Shown here: positions 35,590 to 47,025 of the stretch, piece after piece | Layout of the letters: each line of letters starts with the position of its first letter | How positions within the stretch are numbered: the first letter of the stretch is position 1 | From: Gehongia tenuis | GTDB taxonomy: Bacteria; Bacillota; Clostridia; Christensenellales; NSJ-53 | Length of the DNA: 64,000 nucleotides | Direction of reading: 5' to 3' | Assembly: GCF_014384795.1 (NCBI RefSeq) | Contig: NZ_JACRSR010000001.1 | Coordinates: forward strand, 868,001 to 932,000 | Program-made: the position numbers and the translations under genes | The notes under the pieces: generated by a model | Databases searched by the model: none | The model's input: the letters and a program-made list of their open reading frames with translations, nothing else | What the model was told of the DNA's origin: nothing

Positions 35590-35637
35590 GATTCGTACAT
35601 AGACTAGGAAGAACGCATTTGGATATGAGGTGATTGT

Positions 35638-36672
35638 TTGGGTTTCTGGTCCATACTTATAGCCATTTTGATACTGGGGATCATCGTATTCTTTCATGAA
35701 CTGGGGCATTTCAGCGTTGCACGGCTTTTCAAGTTCAAAGTGATTGAGTTTGCGGTGGGCATGGGGCCTAAACTCGTCTCCAAAACCAGCCGGAAGAATG
35801 GCATCATGTACAGTCTGCGCGCCCTGCCCTTTGGCGGATACTGCAAGTTCTACGGCGAAGATGAGGATTTGGACGACCCCGATGCCATGAACAAAAAGCC
35901 GGTTTGGCAAAGATTCCTGGTGGTGGCCGCCGGACCTTTGATGAACATCGTCATTGCCATTCTGGTCGGCATCATTCTGTTTTCGGTCATCGGCATCTAT
36001 GTGGTCACCCCGGAGATTGCGGAAGTCGCTGCGGGCACGCCGGCAGCGGCAGCGGGCATTCAGGCGGGCGATGTCATTGTGGCCGTCAACGGTGAGGAAG
36101 CCGATTCGGCGGAGGCCATCAGCGAGAAGATCGCGGCGGGCGGCGAATCCTTTGAGCTTACGGTGGAAAGGGATGGACAGCGGCAAAATATTCAGGTTTC
36201 CACCTATTTTGATGAGGAGCTGCAAAAAAGCCGGGTGGGCATCACTTTCGGCCAGGAAAAGGAGCGCTATGGCATTTTCAGCTCCATTGGCGAATCGGTG
36301 AAGCTCAACTTTGATATTCTGGGTCAGATGCTGGGCTATCTGGGCAATCTGTTCTTCAAGGGGGAAGGGGTGAACGATATCATGGGTCCGGTGGGTACCA
36401 TCGGCGTGATGAGCGAGATGGCCTCCCAGGGCTTTGTGTACCTGCTTCAGATGGTGATGCTGATCAGCCTCAACCTTGGGCTGATCAATCTGCTGCCCCT
36501 GCCGGCTCTCGACGGCGGCCGGCTGGTGTTTCTCATCATCGAGGGCATTCGCCGAAAGCCCATCGATCCGAACAAGGAGGGTCTGGTCCATATGATCGGC
36601 CTGGTGGTGCTCTTTGGCATCATGCTGCTTTTCACCTATAAGGATATCGTGCGGCTCATAGGAGGTTCGTAA
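35638..36672 (+). CDS. rseP: RIP metalloprotease RseP, M50 family
   Basis: 344 residues from a TTG start behind GAGGTGATTG. First membrane helix holds the zinc motif FFHELGHFSVA (HExxH), one PDZ domain lies at about 130-195, and the last helices contain LLPLPALDGGRLVF with the third ligand Asp. Cuts membrane-embedded substrates such as anti-sigma factors. Its stop overlaps the ispG start by one base. Confidence 0.95.
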   Translation: MGFWSILIAILILGIIVFFHELGHFSVARLFKFKVIEFAVGMGPKLVSKTSRKNGIMYSLRALPFGGYCKFYGEDEDLDDPDAMNKKPVWQRFLVVAAGPLMNIVIAILVGIILFSVIGIYVVTPEIAEVAAGTPAAAAGIQAGDVIVAVNGEEADSAEAISEKIAAGGESFELTVERDGQRQNIQVSTYFDEELQKSRVGITFGQEKERYGIFSSIGESVKLNFDILGQMLGYLGNLFFKGEGVNDIMGPVGTIGVMSEMASQGFVYLLQMVMLISLNLGLINLLPLPALDGGRLVFLIIEGIRRKPIDPNKEGLVHMIGLVVLFGIMLLFTYKDIVRLIGGS

Positions 36673-37739
36673 TGATCGAAAGAAGAACAACCCGGCAGGT
36701 CATGGCGGGATGTGTGCCCATCGGCGGCGATGCGCCCGTCACCGTGCAGTCCATGACCAACACCGATACGCGGGATGTCGAGGCTACCCTCCGCCAGATT
36801 CGGGCACTGGAGGATGCGGGCTGTGAGATTATACGTCTTGCAGTGCTGGACGGTGAATGCGCGGAAGCGCTGAAGAAAATTGTTCCCGGTGCGAAGGTGC
36901 CTCTGGTTGCCGATATCCATTTCGATTACCGGCTTGCCCTTGCGGTCATGGAAGCGGGAATTGCGAAAGTAAGGATCAATCCCGGCAACATTGGCAGCGA
37001 AGCGCGGGTTCGGGAAGTGGTGAGCTCTGCCAAGGATCACGGGGTTCCCATCCGCATCGGGGTAAACGGCGGCTCTTTGCCAAAGGATATCCTGGCTCGG
37101 TACGGCGGCCCCACGCCGGAAGCTCTCTATGAGGCCACCATGGGCCACGTGAAGCTTTTGGAGAAATTTAACTTTCAAAATATTGTCCTGTCCCTCAAGG
37201 CTTCCTCGGCGGAGCTGACGGTGCGAAGCACTGAGCGCATCTCCCGGGCCTGTGATTATCCCCTTCATATCGGGGTGACGGAGGCGGGGACAAGCTTTTC
37301 CTCCACGGTGAAATCCAGCGTCGGTATCGGCGCCCTGTTGCTTCAGGGCATTGGGGACACCATCCGCGTATCCATCACCGGGGATCCGGTGGAGGAAGTG
37401 AAGGTGGGCAAGGCCATCTTGAAGAGCCTTGGCTACGGAAAAGCGGGTCTTGAAATGATCAGCTGCCCCACCTGCGGACGGTGCCAGTACAACGTGGAGA
37501 AAGTGGTTCGTGAGGTGGAGCGCCGACTTGATCCCAAGCTGCCCCTCAAGGTGGCGGTGATGGGCTGCGTGGTCAACGGGCCGGGAGAAGCCCGGGAAGC
37601 GGATCTTGGCATTGCGGGCGGCAAAGGATCCGGCATTCTTTTCATGAAGGGTGAGAAGGTAAAAACCGTGCCCGAATCCCGCTACGTGGAGGAACTGGTG
37701 AAAGCCGCTGAAAATCTGGCGGCGGCAAAACGCTCCTGA
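36672..37739 (+). CDS. ispG: 4-hydroxy-3-methylbut-2-enyl diphosphate synthase, flavodoxin/ferredoxin type
   Basis: 355 residues. Fe-S ligands are seen in SCPTCGRCQYNVE and MGCVVNGPGEAR. MEP-pathway enzyme. Part of the same unit as dxr and rseP. Confidence 0.97.
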   Translation: MIERRTTRQVMAGCVPIGGDAPVTVQSMTNTDTRDVEATLRQIRALEDAGCEIIRLAVLDGECAEALKKIVPGAKVPLVADIHFDYRLALAVMEAGIAKVRINPGNIGSEARVREVVSSAKDHGVPIRIGVNGGSLPKDILARYGGPTPEALYEATMGHVKLLEKFNFQNIVLSLKASSAELTVRSTERISRACDYPLHIGVTEAGTSFSSTVKSSVGIGALLLQGIGDTIRVSITGDPVEEVKVGKAILKSLGYGKAGLEMISCPTCGRCQYNVEKVVREVERRLDPKLPLKVAVMGCVVNGPGEAREADLGIAGGKGSGILFMKGEKVKTVPESRYVEELVKAAENLAAAKRS

Positions 37740-37754
37740 AAGGAAGATGAATTT

Positions 37755-40700
37755 ATGACAAAGCAGGCGGCCGCGGGCTGGAAGGCATGCCTGATTGAAC
37801 AAGGATATGGGGAGCTGGCTGAAAGACTGACCTTGGTGCGTGCCCTGGTGAATGAACAGGATCGGAGCATCAGCGTCCAATTTGAGGGCCGGGGGGAGAG
37901 CGTTCCGAATGGAGATCAGCTCCTCGCCGGAGCTTTCAGCGCCACCTTTTCTCAAGCTAAGGTATCGGTGGATATCGTTTGGAAACCCATGGAACAAAGA
38001 AACCTGGAGGATGAACTGGCCGCGGGCGGCCGGTTTATTCTGGATGCTCTTTTGGAGGAGATGCCCTCCTTCAAAGCCTGGATGGACGAAACCAGGCTGT
38101 CCCTTGAAGGGGATGCCCTTACGGTGAAGGTGCCCCAGCCCACACTGGTGGAGACGCTGCTTCACAAGAACGCCGGTCATCTGCTTCAGGAGCATATTGT
38201 GCAGCATTTTGGCCGGGCGGTGGCCGTGAAGTTTGATTCCGACGGAGCGGCGAACGAGGAAGCGGAGGCGGAGGAAAAAGAAAGGCTTCTTCAGGAAAAG
38301 GCAAAGCTTGCGGTGGTCCAGCCGCCGGCGGAGGCGGTCAAACCCGCCAATCCCCAGCCGGAGAAATCCTCCCGCGCCCCCCGGAAGAGCGGCGGTCCGA
38401 AACGGATCAAAGCCAATGAGGATACGCTGATGGGCTATGGCATCGGAAACGAAGCGGCGACGCCCATTGAGGAGCTTTCCCTGGAATCGGGACGGGTCAC
38501 CGTGCGGGGTGAAGTGGTGAGCCTGGAAACCCGTCCGCTGAAGGACGGACTCAAAGCATTGGTCAATTTTGCGCTTACTGACTATACCAGCAGCATCTAT
38601 GTGAAATCCTTCCTGAAGCTGGAGAAGCTGGAGGAGATTGAAAAGGACCTGAAACCCGGCTGCTGGCTTAAAGTGCGGGGCGAGGTGGTGCTCGACACCT
38701 TTTCCCAGGAAGCGGTCATCATGGCGAAGGACCTTGAAAAGGCCCAGCCGGAGGTGCGGCTGGACGAGGCCGAGGAGAAACGGGTGGAACTGCATCTTCA
38801 CACCCAGATGAGCTCCATGGATTCGGTCCTCAGCATCAAAAAGGCCATCGATCAGGCGGCGGCCTGGGGCCATAAGGCCCTTGCCATCACCGACCATGGT
38901 GTGGTGCAGGCTTTTCCTGAGGCTTACGATTATGCCAGCCGCAAGGATTTCAAGATTATCTTTGGCGTCGAAGGCTATTTGATGGAGGATCTTCAGGGCA
39001 TTGTCCAGGGCGGGGCCTGCGGAGATTTTAACCGGACCTTCGTGGTTTTTGACGTGGAGACCACCGGCCTATATGCCGGCAAGGACCGCCTGACCGAGAT
39101 CGGAGCGGTCAAGATTGAGGACCGGAAAGTGGTGGGGCGCTTCTCCACCTTTGTCAATCCGGAGATGCCCATTCCCGCCAAAATCACTGAGCTGACCAGC
39201 ATCACCGACGCCATGGTGGCGGACGCGCCAAAGGCGGGCCCCGCCCTTAAGGATTTCTATAAATTTGCGGAAGGTTCCATTTTGGTAGCCCATAACGCCT
39301 CCTTTGACGTGGGCTTTTTGAAAGCGGAGTCAGTGCGAACGAACGGCCCGGATTTTTCCGGCTTTGCGGTGTTGGATACCCTGCTTCTCGCCCGGCAGAT
39401 TTTCCGGGAGCTGAAGCGTCACCGGCTGGATACCATTGCAAGGCACCTCAAGATTTCCATGGGACGGCATCACCGGGCGGTGGACGATGCGAACACCACC
39501 GGTGAAATTCTGCTGCAAAGCCTGAAGCGCCTGGAGGAACAGGATATTCACACGCTGGAGGCCATTGACGAGAAACTGAATGATCACAATGTGGCGGGCA
39601 TCGGCCGCCATCATATCATTGTGCTTGCAAAGAACCAGGAGGGACTGATGAACCTCTATAAGCTCATCACCATATCCCACCTGGAGTACTTCAACCGTAC
39701 GCCCCGGCTGCCCCGGGATGTGATGCAAAAATACCGCAAGGGGCTTTTGTTCGGTTCCGCCTGTGAGCAGGGGGAACTGTTCAAAGCCATTCTGGACGGC
39801 AGGCCGGAGGCGGAACTGGAACGCATTGCAGGTTTCTATGATTTTCTGGAGATTCAGCCCCTGGGCAACAATGAATTTTTGATCCGGCAGGGCCGCGCTG
39901 ACCGCCAAAAGCTGATTGACATCAATAAAAAGATCATCGCCCTCGGGGACAAGCTCTCTAAGCCGGTGGTCGCCACCTGCGATGTTCATTTTCTCAATCC
40001 CCGGGATGAGGTGTTCCGCCGGATCCTGATGAAGGGACAGGGCTTTGAGGATGCGGACCAGCAGGCGCCCCTCTATTTCAGATCCACCCCGGAGATGCTG
40101 GCGGAGTTCGATTATCTCGATCCTGAAACCGCCCGGCGGGTGGTGATCGAGGCGCCGAATGCCATCGCCGATCAAATCGAGGCCATGCGGCCCTTCCCCA
40201 ACGAGACCTTTCACCCGAAGATTGAGGGTGCGGAGGACGCGGTGCGGGAGATGGCTACGAAGCGCGCCCATGAGATCTATGGCGATCCGCTGCCGGATAT
40301 CGTTCAAGCGCGGCTGGACAAGGAGCTCAAATCCATCATCGGGCATGGGTTTGCGGTGCTGTACTGGATCGCCCACAAGCTGGTTAAAAAATCCCTTTCC
40401 GATGGATATTTGGTGGGCTCCCGGGGTTCGGTCGGCTCTTCCCTGGTGGCGACGTTCCTTGAGATCACCGAAGTGAACGCGCTGCCGCCCCACTATGTGT
40501 GTCCGAAGTGCAAACACAGCGATTTTAACGTGGATGTGAAGAAATATGCCTGCGGCGTGGACCTGCCGCCCATGGACTGCCCCTGCTGCGGCACGGCTAT
40601 GCTTCGCCAGGGCTATGATATTCCTTTTGAGGTGTTCCTCGGCTTTGAGGGCGATAAGGTTCCCGATATCGATCTCAATTTCTCCGGCGAATACCAAAGC

Positions 40701-42113
40701 GTCATGCACAAATACACCGAGGAAATCTTTGGTACCGGGAACGTGTTCCGGGCGGGTACCATCGGTACGGTGAAGGAAAAGACGGCCTATGGCTTCGTGC
40801 TCAAATACTTCGAAGAGAAGGGGATGCTGGAGAGGATATCCAAGGCGGAGCTGGACCGGCTTTCCAAGGGCTGTTCCGGGGTCAAGCGCACCACCGGCCA
40901 GCATCCGGGCGGCATCGTGGTCGTGCCCAAGGAGATCGATGTACATTTGTTCACGCCGGTGCAGCATCCCGCTGATGACAAGACGTCGGGAATCATCACC
41001 ACCCATTTTGACTTCAACTCCCTGCATGACCGGTTGGTGAAGCTGGACATCCTGGGGCATGATGATCCGACCATGATTCGTATGCTTCAGGATCTGACGG
41101 GGGTGGACCCCTTCAGCATACCTCTCAACGATGAGCGGGTGATGTCCCTTTTTTCCACCACGGAGACCCTGGGCGTCACACCGGAGGAGCTGGACTGCCA
41201 GGTGGGCACCTATTTCATTCCCGAGTTTGGCACCAGCTTTGTGCAGGAGATGCTCATCGAAACCCGGCCCAGGACCATGGCTGAACTGATCCGTATCAGC
41301 GGTCTTTCCCATGGCACCGATGTATGGCTCAACAACGCTCAGGAGCTCATTCGAAAGAACATTGCTGTCCTCAAGGAAACCATCTGTACACGGGATGACA
41401 TCATGAATCAGCTCATCGCTGAAGGCGTGCCGCCGAAGATGGCCTTTACGACCATGGAGAGCGTGCGAAAGGGCAAGGGGCTGAAGCCCGAGATGGAGGA
41501 AGCCATGATCGAGCACGACGTGCCCGAGTGGTTCATGGATTCCTGCCGCAAGATCAAGTACATGTTTCCGAAGGCCCATGCCGCGGCCTATGTGATGATG
41601 GCTCTTCGCATCGCCTACTTTAAGGTCTATTATCCCAAGGCCTTCTATGCGGCATGCCTCAGCATACGCGCCCTCGCGGATTTCGACGCTCTTACCATGA
41701 CCAAGGGCCTTGACGCCGTGCGGGAGGAGCGGAAGGCGCTCAACGAAAAGGGCAAGACCACGAAGCTGAGCGTGAAGGAAAAGGACCGGCTGACCGTTCT
41801 GGAGTTGATTGTGGAGATGAATCTTCGCGGGATCTTCTTTGAGGGTATTGATCTCTATAAGTCCGACGCCAAGAAGTTTATCATCACCGACAAGGGACTT
41901 TTGCCGCCCTTCATGGCGGTGCCCGGACTGGGGGAGGCGGCGGCCAGAAGCATTGTGGAGGCGAGGAAGGACGGACCCTTTATCTCCATCGAGGACTTCC
42001 AGCAGCGCACTTCGGTCAATAAGACCAATATCGAGATCTTTAAGGGGCTGGGCTGCTTCAAGGATCTGCCGGACAGCAATCAGCTTTCGCTATTTGCCGG
42101 CCTGTCCTTATAA
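37755..42113 (+). CDS. polC: DNA polymerase III alpha subunit, PolC type
   Basis: 1452 residues, standard for PolC. N-terminal domains with a low-complexity linker (about residues 155-215), an OB fold, a PHP domain beginning VELHLHTQMSSMDSV and split by the proofreading exonuclease FVVFDVETTGLYAGKDRLTE, then the palm with VPDIDLNFSGEYQ and a C-terminal region. PolC is the leading-strand replicase of Firmicutes. It follows ispG by 15 bases behind AAGGAAG. Confidence 0.97.
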   Translation: MTKQAAAGWKACLIEQGYGELAERLTLVRALVNEQDRSISVQFEGRGESVPNGDQLLAGAFSATFSQAKVSVDIVWKPMEQRNLEDELAAGGRFILDALLEEMPSFKAWMDETRLSLEGDALTVKVPQPTLVETLLHKNAGHLLQEHIVQHFGRAVAVKFDSDGAANEEAEAEEKERLLQEKAKLAVVQPPAEAVKPANPQPEKSSRAPRKSGGPKRIKANEDTLMGYGIGNEAATPIEELSLESGRVTVRGEVVSLETRPLKDGLKALVNFALTDYTSSIYVKSFLKLEKLEEIEKDLKPGCWLKVRGEVVLDTFSQEAVIMAKDLEKAQPEVRLDEAEEKRVELHLHTQMSSMDSVLSIKKAIDQAAAWGHKALAITDHGVVQAFPEAYDYASRKDFKIIFGVEGYLMEDLQGIVQGGACGDFNRTFVVFDVETTGLYAGKDRLTEIGAVKIEDRKVVGRFSTFVNPEMPIPAKITELTSITDAMVADAPKAGPALKDFYKFAEGSILVAHNASFDVGFLKAESVRTNGPDFSGFAVLDTLLLARQIFRELKRHRLDTIARHLKISMGRHHRAVDDANTTGEILLQSLKRLEEQDIHTLEAIDEKLNDHNVAGIGRHHIIVLAKNQEGLMNLYKLITISHLEYFNRTPRLPRDVMQKYRKGLLFGSACEQGELFKAILDGRPEAELERIAGFYDFLEIQPLGNNEFLIRQGRADRQKLIDINKKIIALGDKLSKPVVATCDVHFLNPRDEVFRRILMKGQGFEDADQQAPLYFRSTPEMLAEFDYLDPETARRVVIEAPNAIADQIEAMRPFPNETFHPKIEGAEDAVREMATKRAHEIYGDPLPDIVQARLDKELKSIIGHGFAVLYWIAHKLVKKSLSDGYLVGSRGSVGSSLVATFLEITEVNALPPHYVCPKCKHSDFNVDVKKYACGVDLPPMDCPCCGTAMLRQGYDIPFEVFLGFEGDKVPDIDLNFSGEYQSVMHKYTEEIFGTGNVFRAGTIGTVKEKTAYGFVLKYFEEKGMLERISKAELDRLSKGCSGVKRTTGQHPGGIVVVPKEIDVHLFTPVQHPADDKTSGIITTHFDFNSLHDRLVKLDILGHDDPTMIRMLQDLTGVDPFSIPLNDERVMSLFSTTETLGVTPEELDCQVGTYFIPEFGTSFVQEMLIETRPRTMAELIRISGLSHGTDVWLNNAQELIRKNIAVLKETICTRDDIMNQLIAEGVPPKMAFTTMESVRKGKGLKPEMEEAMIEHDVPEWFMDSCRKIKYMFPKAHAAAYVMMALRIAYFKVYYPKAFYAACLSIRALADFDALTMTKGLDAVREERKALNEKGKTTKLSVKEKDRLTVLELIVEMNLRGIFFEGIDLYKSDAKKFIITDKGLLPPFMAVPGLGEAAARSIVEARKDGPFISIEDFQQRTSVNKTNIEIFKGLGCFKDLPDSNQLSLFAGLSL

Positions 42114-42185
42114 AATTTGCCAACCCGGGAAAACTGTAAATAGGCTTAAAATGCCGTTAAAATGCTAGAGTGAAGCCCTTTTTAC

Positions 42186-42214
42186 TTGCGGGAACTGGTG
42201 CGTTGTGCTATAAT
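42186..42214 (+). promoter_or_regulatory. Predicted promoter of the rimP-nusA-infB operon
   Basis: TTGCGG at 42186-42191 and perfect TATAAT at 42209-42214, 17-base spacing. The rest of the 185-base gap between polC and rimP shows no open frame or clear terminator. Confidence 0.75.
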
Positions 42215-42298
42215 AACCATAATTCATCAATTCGGAATTTGTAAGGAGTGGGTGACGGCCCGCTCTTTCTATTATGACAGAAACCCAGGAGGTTACCT

Positions 42299-42760
42299 TT
42301 GACCAAAAAATCATCAATGCTTGAAGCCATTCGTAGTGCCGCTGAGCCGATCATCCAGGCTTTGGATATGGAGCTTGTGGATGTGGAGTATGCAAAGGAG
42401 GGCTCCGATTGGTGTCTTTTTGTGTTTGTCGACCGGCCGGAGGGCATGTCGATGAACGATGTGGAGCGCGCCACGGCGCCTTTAAACGAACTTTTGGATG
42501 AAATAGATCCGATCGCCGAGCCTTACCAGCTTATCGTCTCTTCGCCCGGGGACCGTCCGCTGAAGACGGCGCGGGATTTTGAACGCAATCAGGATAAGCC
42601 GGTGGAAGTGAAGCTTTACCGCCAGATGAACGGCAGGAAAGCCTTCGTGGGAAAACTCGAGGCCTTCGGAGAACAGATCATGATACGGGATGAGAAGGAT
42701 CAGGTGTTTTCCTTCGATCCAAAGGATGTGGCCGTGGTTCGGCCTTGGTTTACGGTGTAA
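42299..42760 (+). CDS. rimP: Ribosome maturation factor RimP
   Basis: 153 residues from a TTG start behind GGAGGTTACC. Two-domain protein; DMELVDVEYAKEG and ISSPGDRPLK-like VSSPGDRPLKTARDF are diagnostic. Needed for 30S maturation. First gene of the conserved rimP-nusA-rnpM-ylxQ-infB-rbfA cluster. Confidence 0.95.
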   Translation: MTKKSSMLEAIRSAAEPIIQALDMELVDVEYAKEGSDWCLFVFVDRPEGMSMNDVERATAPLNELLDEIDPIAEPYQLIVSSPGDRPLKTARDFERNQDKPVEVKLYRQMNGRKAFVGKLEAFGEQIMIRDEKDQVFSFDPKDVAVVRPWFTV

Positions 42761-42784
42761 AGGCTGGGGGGAGGATGCTAAGCC

Positions 42785-43858
42785 ATGAACGCTGAATTTT
42801 TAAATGCGCTGGATGCCATTGAACGGGAGAAAAAAATACAGAAGGAAGTTCTGATCAAGGCGGTGGAAAAGGCCTTGACTTCAGCCTTCAAGGGCAATTT
42901 TGGCGCGACCCAAAATGTGAAGGTGACCATTGACCGGATGAACGGCGACGTGAAGGTTTTTGCCGTTAAAACGGTGGTGGAGACGGTGGAGGACTCCAAT
43001 CTCGAGATCGCCCTTGAGGAGGCCCAGAAGATTCGCCGGGTATATGAGCCGGGCGATATCGTGGAGCTTGAGGTCACGCCCAAGTCCTTTGGACGCATTG
43101 CGGCCCAGACAGCCAAGCAGGTGGTTGTGCAGCGCATCCGCGAAGCGGAGCGGGGCATGATTTATAATGATCTGATTGAAAAGGAAGAGGAGATCCTCTC
43201 CGGCATAATCCGGCGCATTGAAAAGCGGCGGGTCTATGTGGAGCTGGGCAGCAGCGAGGGCGTCATTGAGCCCGGCGAACAGGTGCCCAACGAGACTTAC
43301 GATCTCAACGAACGTCTCAAAGTGTTGGTGCTCGAGGTCAAAAGGACCAATAAGGGCCTTCAGGTGATGCTCTCCCGCACCCATCCCAGCCTTGTAAGGC
43401 GGCTTTTTGAGATGGAAGTGCCGGAGATCCAAAACGGGACCATCCTGATTAAGAGCATCGCCCGGGAAGCGGGCTACCGCACCAAAATGGCGGTGCATTC
43501 CACCGACGGCTCCGTGGAACCCGTTGGGGCCTGCGTGGGCCAGCGGGGCATCCGGGTGGAGCATGTGGTGGATGAGCTTCGCGGTGAAAAAATTGATATT
43601 ATCAAGTGGAGCGCCGACCCCGCTGAATATATAGCCAACGCTTTAAGCCCCGCCCGTACACTGATGGTGTACGTTAACGAGGCGGAGCGGGCGGCCCGGG
43701 TGATCGTGCCCGATAACCAGCTGTCCCTTGCCATCGGCAAGGAAGGGCAGAATGCCCGTCTTGCCGCCAAGCTGACCGGCTGGAAGATCGATATCAAAAG
43801 TGAAACGCAGGCCATGAATCTGCTTGAAAAGGTTCAGGGCGAGGAAGTGGAGAGGTAA
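42785..43858 (+). CDS. nusA: Transcription termination/antitermination factor NusA
   Basis: 357 residues: N-terminal polymerase-binding domain, S1 domain and two KH domains ([18 protein letters not shown] and [19 protein letters not shown]). It lacks the acidic C-terminal repeats of proteobacterial NusA, as is normal in Firmicutes. Confidence 0.97.
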   Translation: MNAEFLNALDAIEREKKIQKEVLIKAVEKALTSAFKGNFGATQNVKVTIDRMNGDVKVFAVKTVVETVEDSNLEIALEEAQKIRRVYEPGDIVELEVTPKSFGRIAAQTAKQVVVQRIREAERGMIYNDLIEKEEEILSGIIRRIEKRRVYVELGSSEGVIEPGEQVPNETYDLNERLKVLVLEVKRTNKGLQVMLSRTHPSLVRRLFEMEVPEIQNGTILIKSIAREAGYRTKMAVHSTDGSVEPVGACVGQRGIRVEHVVDELRGEKIDIIKWSADPAEYIANALSPARTLMVYVNEAERAARVIVPDNQLSLAIGKEGQNARLAAKLTGWKIDIKSETQAMNLLEKVQGEEVER

Positions 43859-43861
43859 TTG

Positions 43862-44134
43862 ATGGAGCGAAAGATCCCCAAACGCATGTGCGTGGGCTGC
43901 CGGGAGATGAAACCGAAAAAGGATCTGATCCGGGTGGTGCGTACCGCTGAGGAGGGCGTGCCCAAAGTGGACCGCACGGGGCGGGCCAATGGCCGCGGGG
44001 CTTACATCTGTCCTGAAGCGGCCTGCCTGCAGAAGGCGGCTAAGACCCGGGCGCTTGAAAGAGCGCTCGAAGTCAAAATCACGCCGGAAATATTGGACCA
44101 GCTGGAAAGGGAGATCGAACGGCGTGAGCTTTGA
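43862..44134 (+). CDS. rnpM: RNase P modulator RnpM (YlxR, DUF448)
   Basis: 90 residues with the family opening [20 protein letters not shown] and GRGAYICP. B. subtilis YlxR binds and modulates RNase P. ATG 43862 is chosen, with a TTG directly upstream as an alternative. Overlaps ylxQ by 11 bases. Confidence 0.92.
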   Translation: MERKIPKRMCVGCREMKPKKDLIRVVRTAEEGVPKVDRTGRANGRGAYICPEAACLQKAAKTRALERALEVKITPEILDQLEREIERREL

Positions 44135-44453
44135 GGATGTCTTTAATCTTTTGGGTCTGTGCTATCGGGCCCGGCGTTTGGTGGTGGGCGAGGAAGCCTG
44201 CCGGCAGGCGATTCGAAGCGGTAAGGCCGAGCTGGTGCTCGTGTGCCATTCGGCTTCACCAAATACCCTGCATCGGTATGAAAGCATGTGCTACGGCCAA
44301 AATATCAAGCTGTGTGTGCTGCCGGATACCCATGAATTGGGGCCCTTTTTGGGCAAACCCAGTGCAAAAGCCGTTGCAATACTTGACAAAGGGTTTGCAG
44401 AGGGGTTAAATCATAAATTGTGCGATTCGTTTTCGGGGGTGGGTTGTAAATGA
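44124..44453 (+). CDS. L7Ae/L30e-like ribosomal protein YlxQ
   Basis: 109 residues from GTG 44124. L7Ae-fold segment [21 protein letters not shown] and [16 protein letters not shown]. Kink-turn RNA-binding family; the B. subtilis homologue is YlxQ (RplGA). Overlaps both neighbours (11 bases with rnpM and 4 with infB). Confidence 0.88.
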   Translation: MSFEDVFNLLGLCYRARRLVVGEEACRQAIRSGKAELVLVCHSASPNTLHRYESMCYGQNIKLCVLPDTHELGPFLGKPSAKAVAILDKGFAEGLNHKLCDSFSGVGCK

Positions 44454-47002
44454 GTAAATTAAAAGTGTTGGAAATTGCCCAGGAGTATGGCAAGCCCAGC
44501 GAGGAATTGTTGGGGCAGGTCCAAAAACTGGTGGAAGATACCAAGCGTACCCTGTCCACGGTCAAGGGCCGGGAGCAGGTAAAGATCCAGGAGATGCGTG
44601 CAAAGGAGGCCGAGGCCAAGGAGCGGGCCTTGCAGGCGGAGATGGATTCTGAGGAGGCGCCGCTGACCGATGCAGCCGCGTCCGCGCCGGAACCCGCGGA
44701 GGAGATGCCGGCAGCGTCTGCCGCACAGGCCGAACCTGTCGAGGCTGAAAAGACTGCGCCCGCACCCGAAGCGTCGGCGGCCGAAGCATCTCAAAAGGAG
44801 AAAATTGAGAGCGGCAAACCTGAGGCGGAAGCCGCGGCGGAGCCTGTCAAGCAGGAGCCGGCGGCCCCTCAACGGCCAAAACCCCAGATGGGCGGCGGGC
44901 CCTTCATTCCCCAGCCCCAGGCCAATCGTCCGGCTCAGCAGAATAGACCGGCGCAGCAGACGCGTCCCCAGCCCCCGCGGGACAATCGTCCGGCAAGACC
45001 CCAGCAGCCGGCCGGCACGGCGCCCCGTACCCCGAGAAAGCCTGCAGCACCCGGTTTTGCAGCGGCTCCGGCGCCCGCGAAGAACTTCACTTCGCCGCCG
45101 CCCAAGCCGCGCTACGATGATCGCAGGAACAGGAGCCGCAAGCCCCTGCCCGATAAAAAGAATGCGCCTATGTTCGATGATGAGCGCTATCGCGGTCGCA
45201 AGCCCAAGCGCAAGCAGCAGCCTGCACAGCCCATTGTGCCCATCAAGATTGAAAAGGCGGTGATCACTACGGAGATGGTTTCCGTTAAGGATCTTTCCGA
45301 GAAGATTGGCAAGCCGGCGGCGGAGATCATCAAGAAGCTTTTTCTGCTGGGCATTTTGGCTACCATCAATCAGGAGATTGACTTTGATACGGCAGCTTTG
45401 GTTGCCAGTGAATACGATATTGAACTTGAGCACAAGATGGATAAGACCTTTGAAGAGGTGCTCAGCGACGAGGATCATGAGGACGACAGCAAGGATCTTG
45501 AGAACCGTCCCCCTGTGGTCACCATCATGGGCCACGTGGACCATGGCAAGACTTCCCTTTTGGATGTGATCCGCAGCACCCATGTGACCGATCAGGAGTC
45601 CGGCGGCATCACCCAGCACATCGGTGCCTATATGGTCAACGTTCATGGTCAGGCGATCACCTTCCTGGATACTCCCGGTCATGAGGCCTTCACGGCGATG
45701 CGTGCCCGCGGCGCGCAGGTGACGGATATCGCTATTCTGGTGGTTGCGGCGGATGACGGCGTTATGCCCCAGACCATTGAGGCGATCAACCATTCCAAAG
45801 CGGCGGAAGTGCCCATCATTGTGGCGATTAACAAGATTGATAAACCCGGCGCCAATCCTGAAAAGGTCATGCAGGAGCTGACCGAGTATGGACTGGTATG
45901 CGAGGATTGGGGCGGCGACACCGTCATGGTGCCCGTGTCCGCTCATACGAAGGAGGGCTTGGATAAGCTCCTTGAAATGGTTCTTTTGGTGGCGGAGATG
46001 CAGGAGCTGAGGGCCAATGCCAATCGTATGGCCAAGGGCTCCATCATTGAAGCAAAGCTTGACAAGGGCCGTGGCCCTGTGGCCACCGTGCTGGTTCAAA
46101 ACGGAACGCTGAAAGTGGGCGACACCATCGTGGCCGGCACCGCTTACGGTCGTGTCCGTGCCATGCTGAACGACAAGGGCCGCCGGGTGGATGAAGCTGG
46201 TCCCTCCGTTCCCGTTGAGGTTCTTGGCTTCTCCGAGGTTCCGGAAGCGGGCGACGTGCTCTATGCGGTGGAAGACGACAAGCTTTCCCGCCAGGTTGCC
46301 GAGGAGCGGCGCAACAAGCAGAAGATTCAGCAGATGAAGGTGATGTCCAAGGTTTCCTTGGATGAGCTGTTCAGCCAGATTGCCCAAGGCCAGGTCAAAG
46401 ACCTCAACATCGTGGTCAAGGCCGATGTGCAGGGCAGCGTGGAAGCCATGCGCCAGTCCCTGGAGAAGCTCTCCAACGATGAGGTTCGGGTTCGGGTCAT
46501 TCACGGCGGCGTGGGTGCCATCGCGGAGACGGACGTTATGCTTGCCTCCGTTTCAAATGCCATCATCATCGGTTTCCATGTGCGGCCCGATGCCAAAGCG
46601 CGGGAGGCGGCTGAAAAGGAGAACGTGGACCTTCGCCTGTACCGGGTCATCTATGAAGCCATCGACGATGTGGAGAAGGCCATGAAGGGTATGCTGGAGC
46701 CGGTCTACCGTGAAGTGGTGCTGGGTCACGCCCAGGTTCGCGAGGTCTTCAAGGTCAGCGGCGTCGGTGCCGTAGCCGGAAGCTATATTACCGACGGCAA
46801 GATCGTCCGCAATGCCGAGGTCCGTGTACTGCGGGACAATGTGGTGGTTCATGAGGGCAAGATCGACTCCCTCAAACGCTTTAAGGATGACGCTAAGGAA
46901 GTCATGCAGGGCTATGAGTGCGGTATCGGTCTTGAGAACTTTAATGATATCAAGGAAGGCGATGTGCTCGAGGCCTTCACCCAGGAGGAAGTGGAGCGCT
47001 GA
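44450..47002 (+). CDS. infB: Translation initiation factor IF-2
   Basis: 850 residues. A long Ala/Glu then Pro/Arg/Gln-rich low-complexity N-terminus (about 55-250), the IF2_N domain, and the GTPase domain with [24 protein letters not shown] and NKIDKPG, followed by the C1/C2 domains that bind fMet-tRNA. Start overlaps the ylxQ stop (ATGA). Confidence 0.97.
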   Translation: MSKLKVLEIAQEYGKPSEELLGQVQKLVEDTKRTLSTVKGREQVKIQEMRAKEAEAKERALQAEMDSEEAPLTDAAASAPEPAEEMPAASAAQAEPVEAEKTAPAPEASAAEASQKEKIESGKPEAEAAAEPVKQEPAAPQRPKPQMGGGPFIPQPQANRPAQQNRPAQQTRPQPPRDNRPARPQQPAGTAPRTPRKPAAPGFAAAPAPAKNFTSPPPKPRYDDRRNRSRKPLPDKKNAPMFDDERYRGRKPKRKQQPAQPIVPIKIEKAVITTEMVSVKDLSEKIGKPAAEIIKKLFLLGILATINQEIDFDTAALVASEYDIELEHKMDKTFEEVLSDEDHEDDSKDLENRPPVVTIMGHVDHGKTSLLDVIRSTHVTDQESGGITQHIGAYMVNVHGQAITFLDTPGHEAFTAMRARGAQVTDIAILVVAADDGVMPQTIEAINHSKAAEVPIIVAINKIDKPGANPEKVMQELTEYGLVCEDWGGDTVMVPVSAHTKEGLDKLLEMVLLVAEMQELRANANRMAKGSIIEAKLDKGRGPVATVLVQNGTLKVGDTIVAGTAYGRVRAMLNDKGRRVDEAGPSVPVEVLGFSEVPEAGDVLYAVEDDKLSRQVAEERRNKQKIQQMKVMSKVSLDELFSQIAQGQVKDLNIVVKADVQGSVEAMRQSLEKLSNDEVRVRVIHGGVGAIAETDVMLASVSNAIIIGFHVRPDAKAREAAEKENVDLRLYRVIYEAIDDVEKAMKGMLEPVYREVVLGHAQVREVFKVSGVGAVAGSYITDGKIVRNAEVRVLRDNVVVHEGKIDSLKRFKDDAKEVMQGYECGIGLENFNDIKEGDVLEAFTQEEVER

Positions 47003-47025
47003 TGCCTTAGGAAAGGAACGGTTTT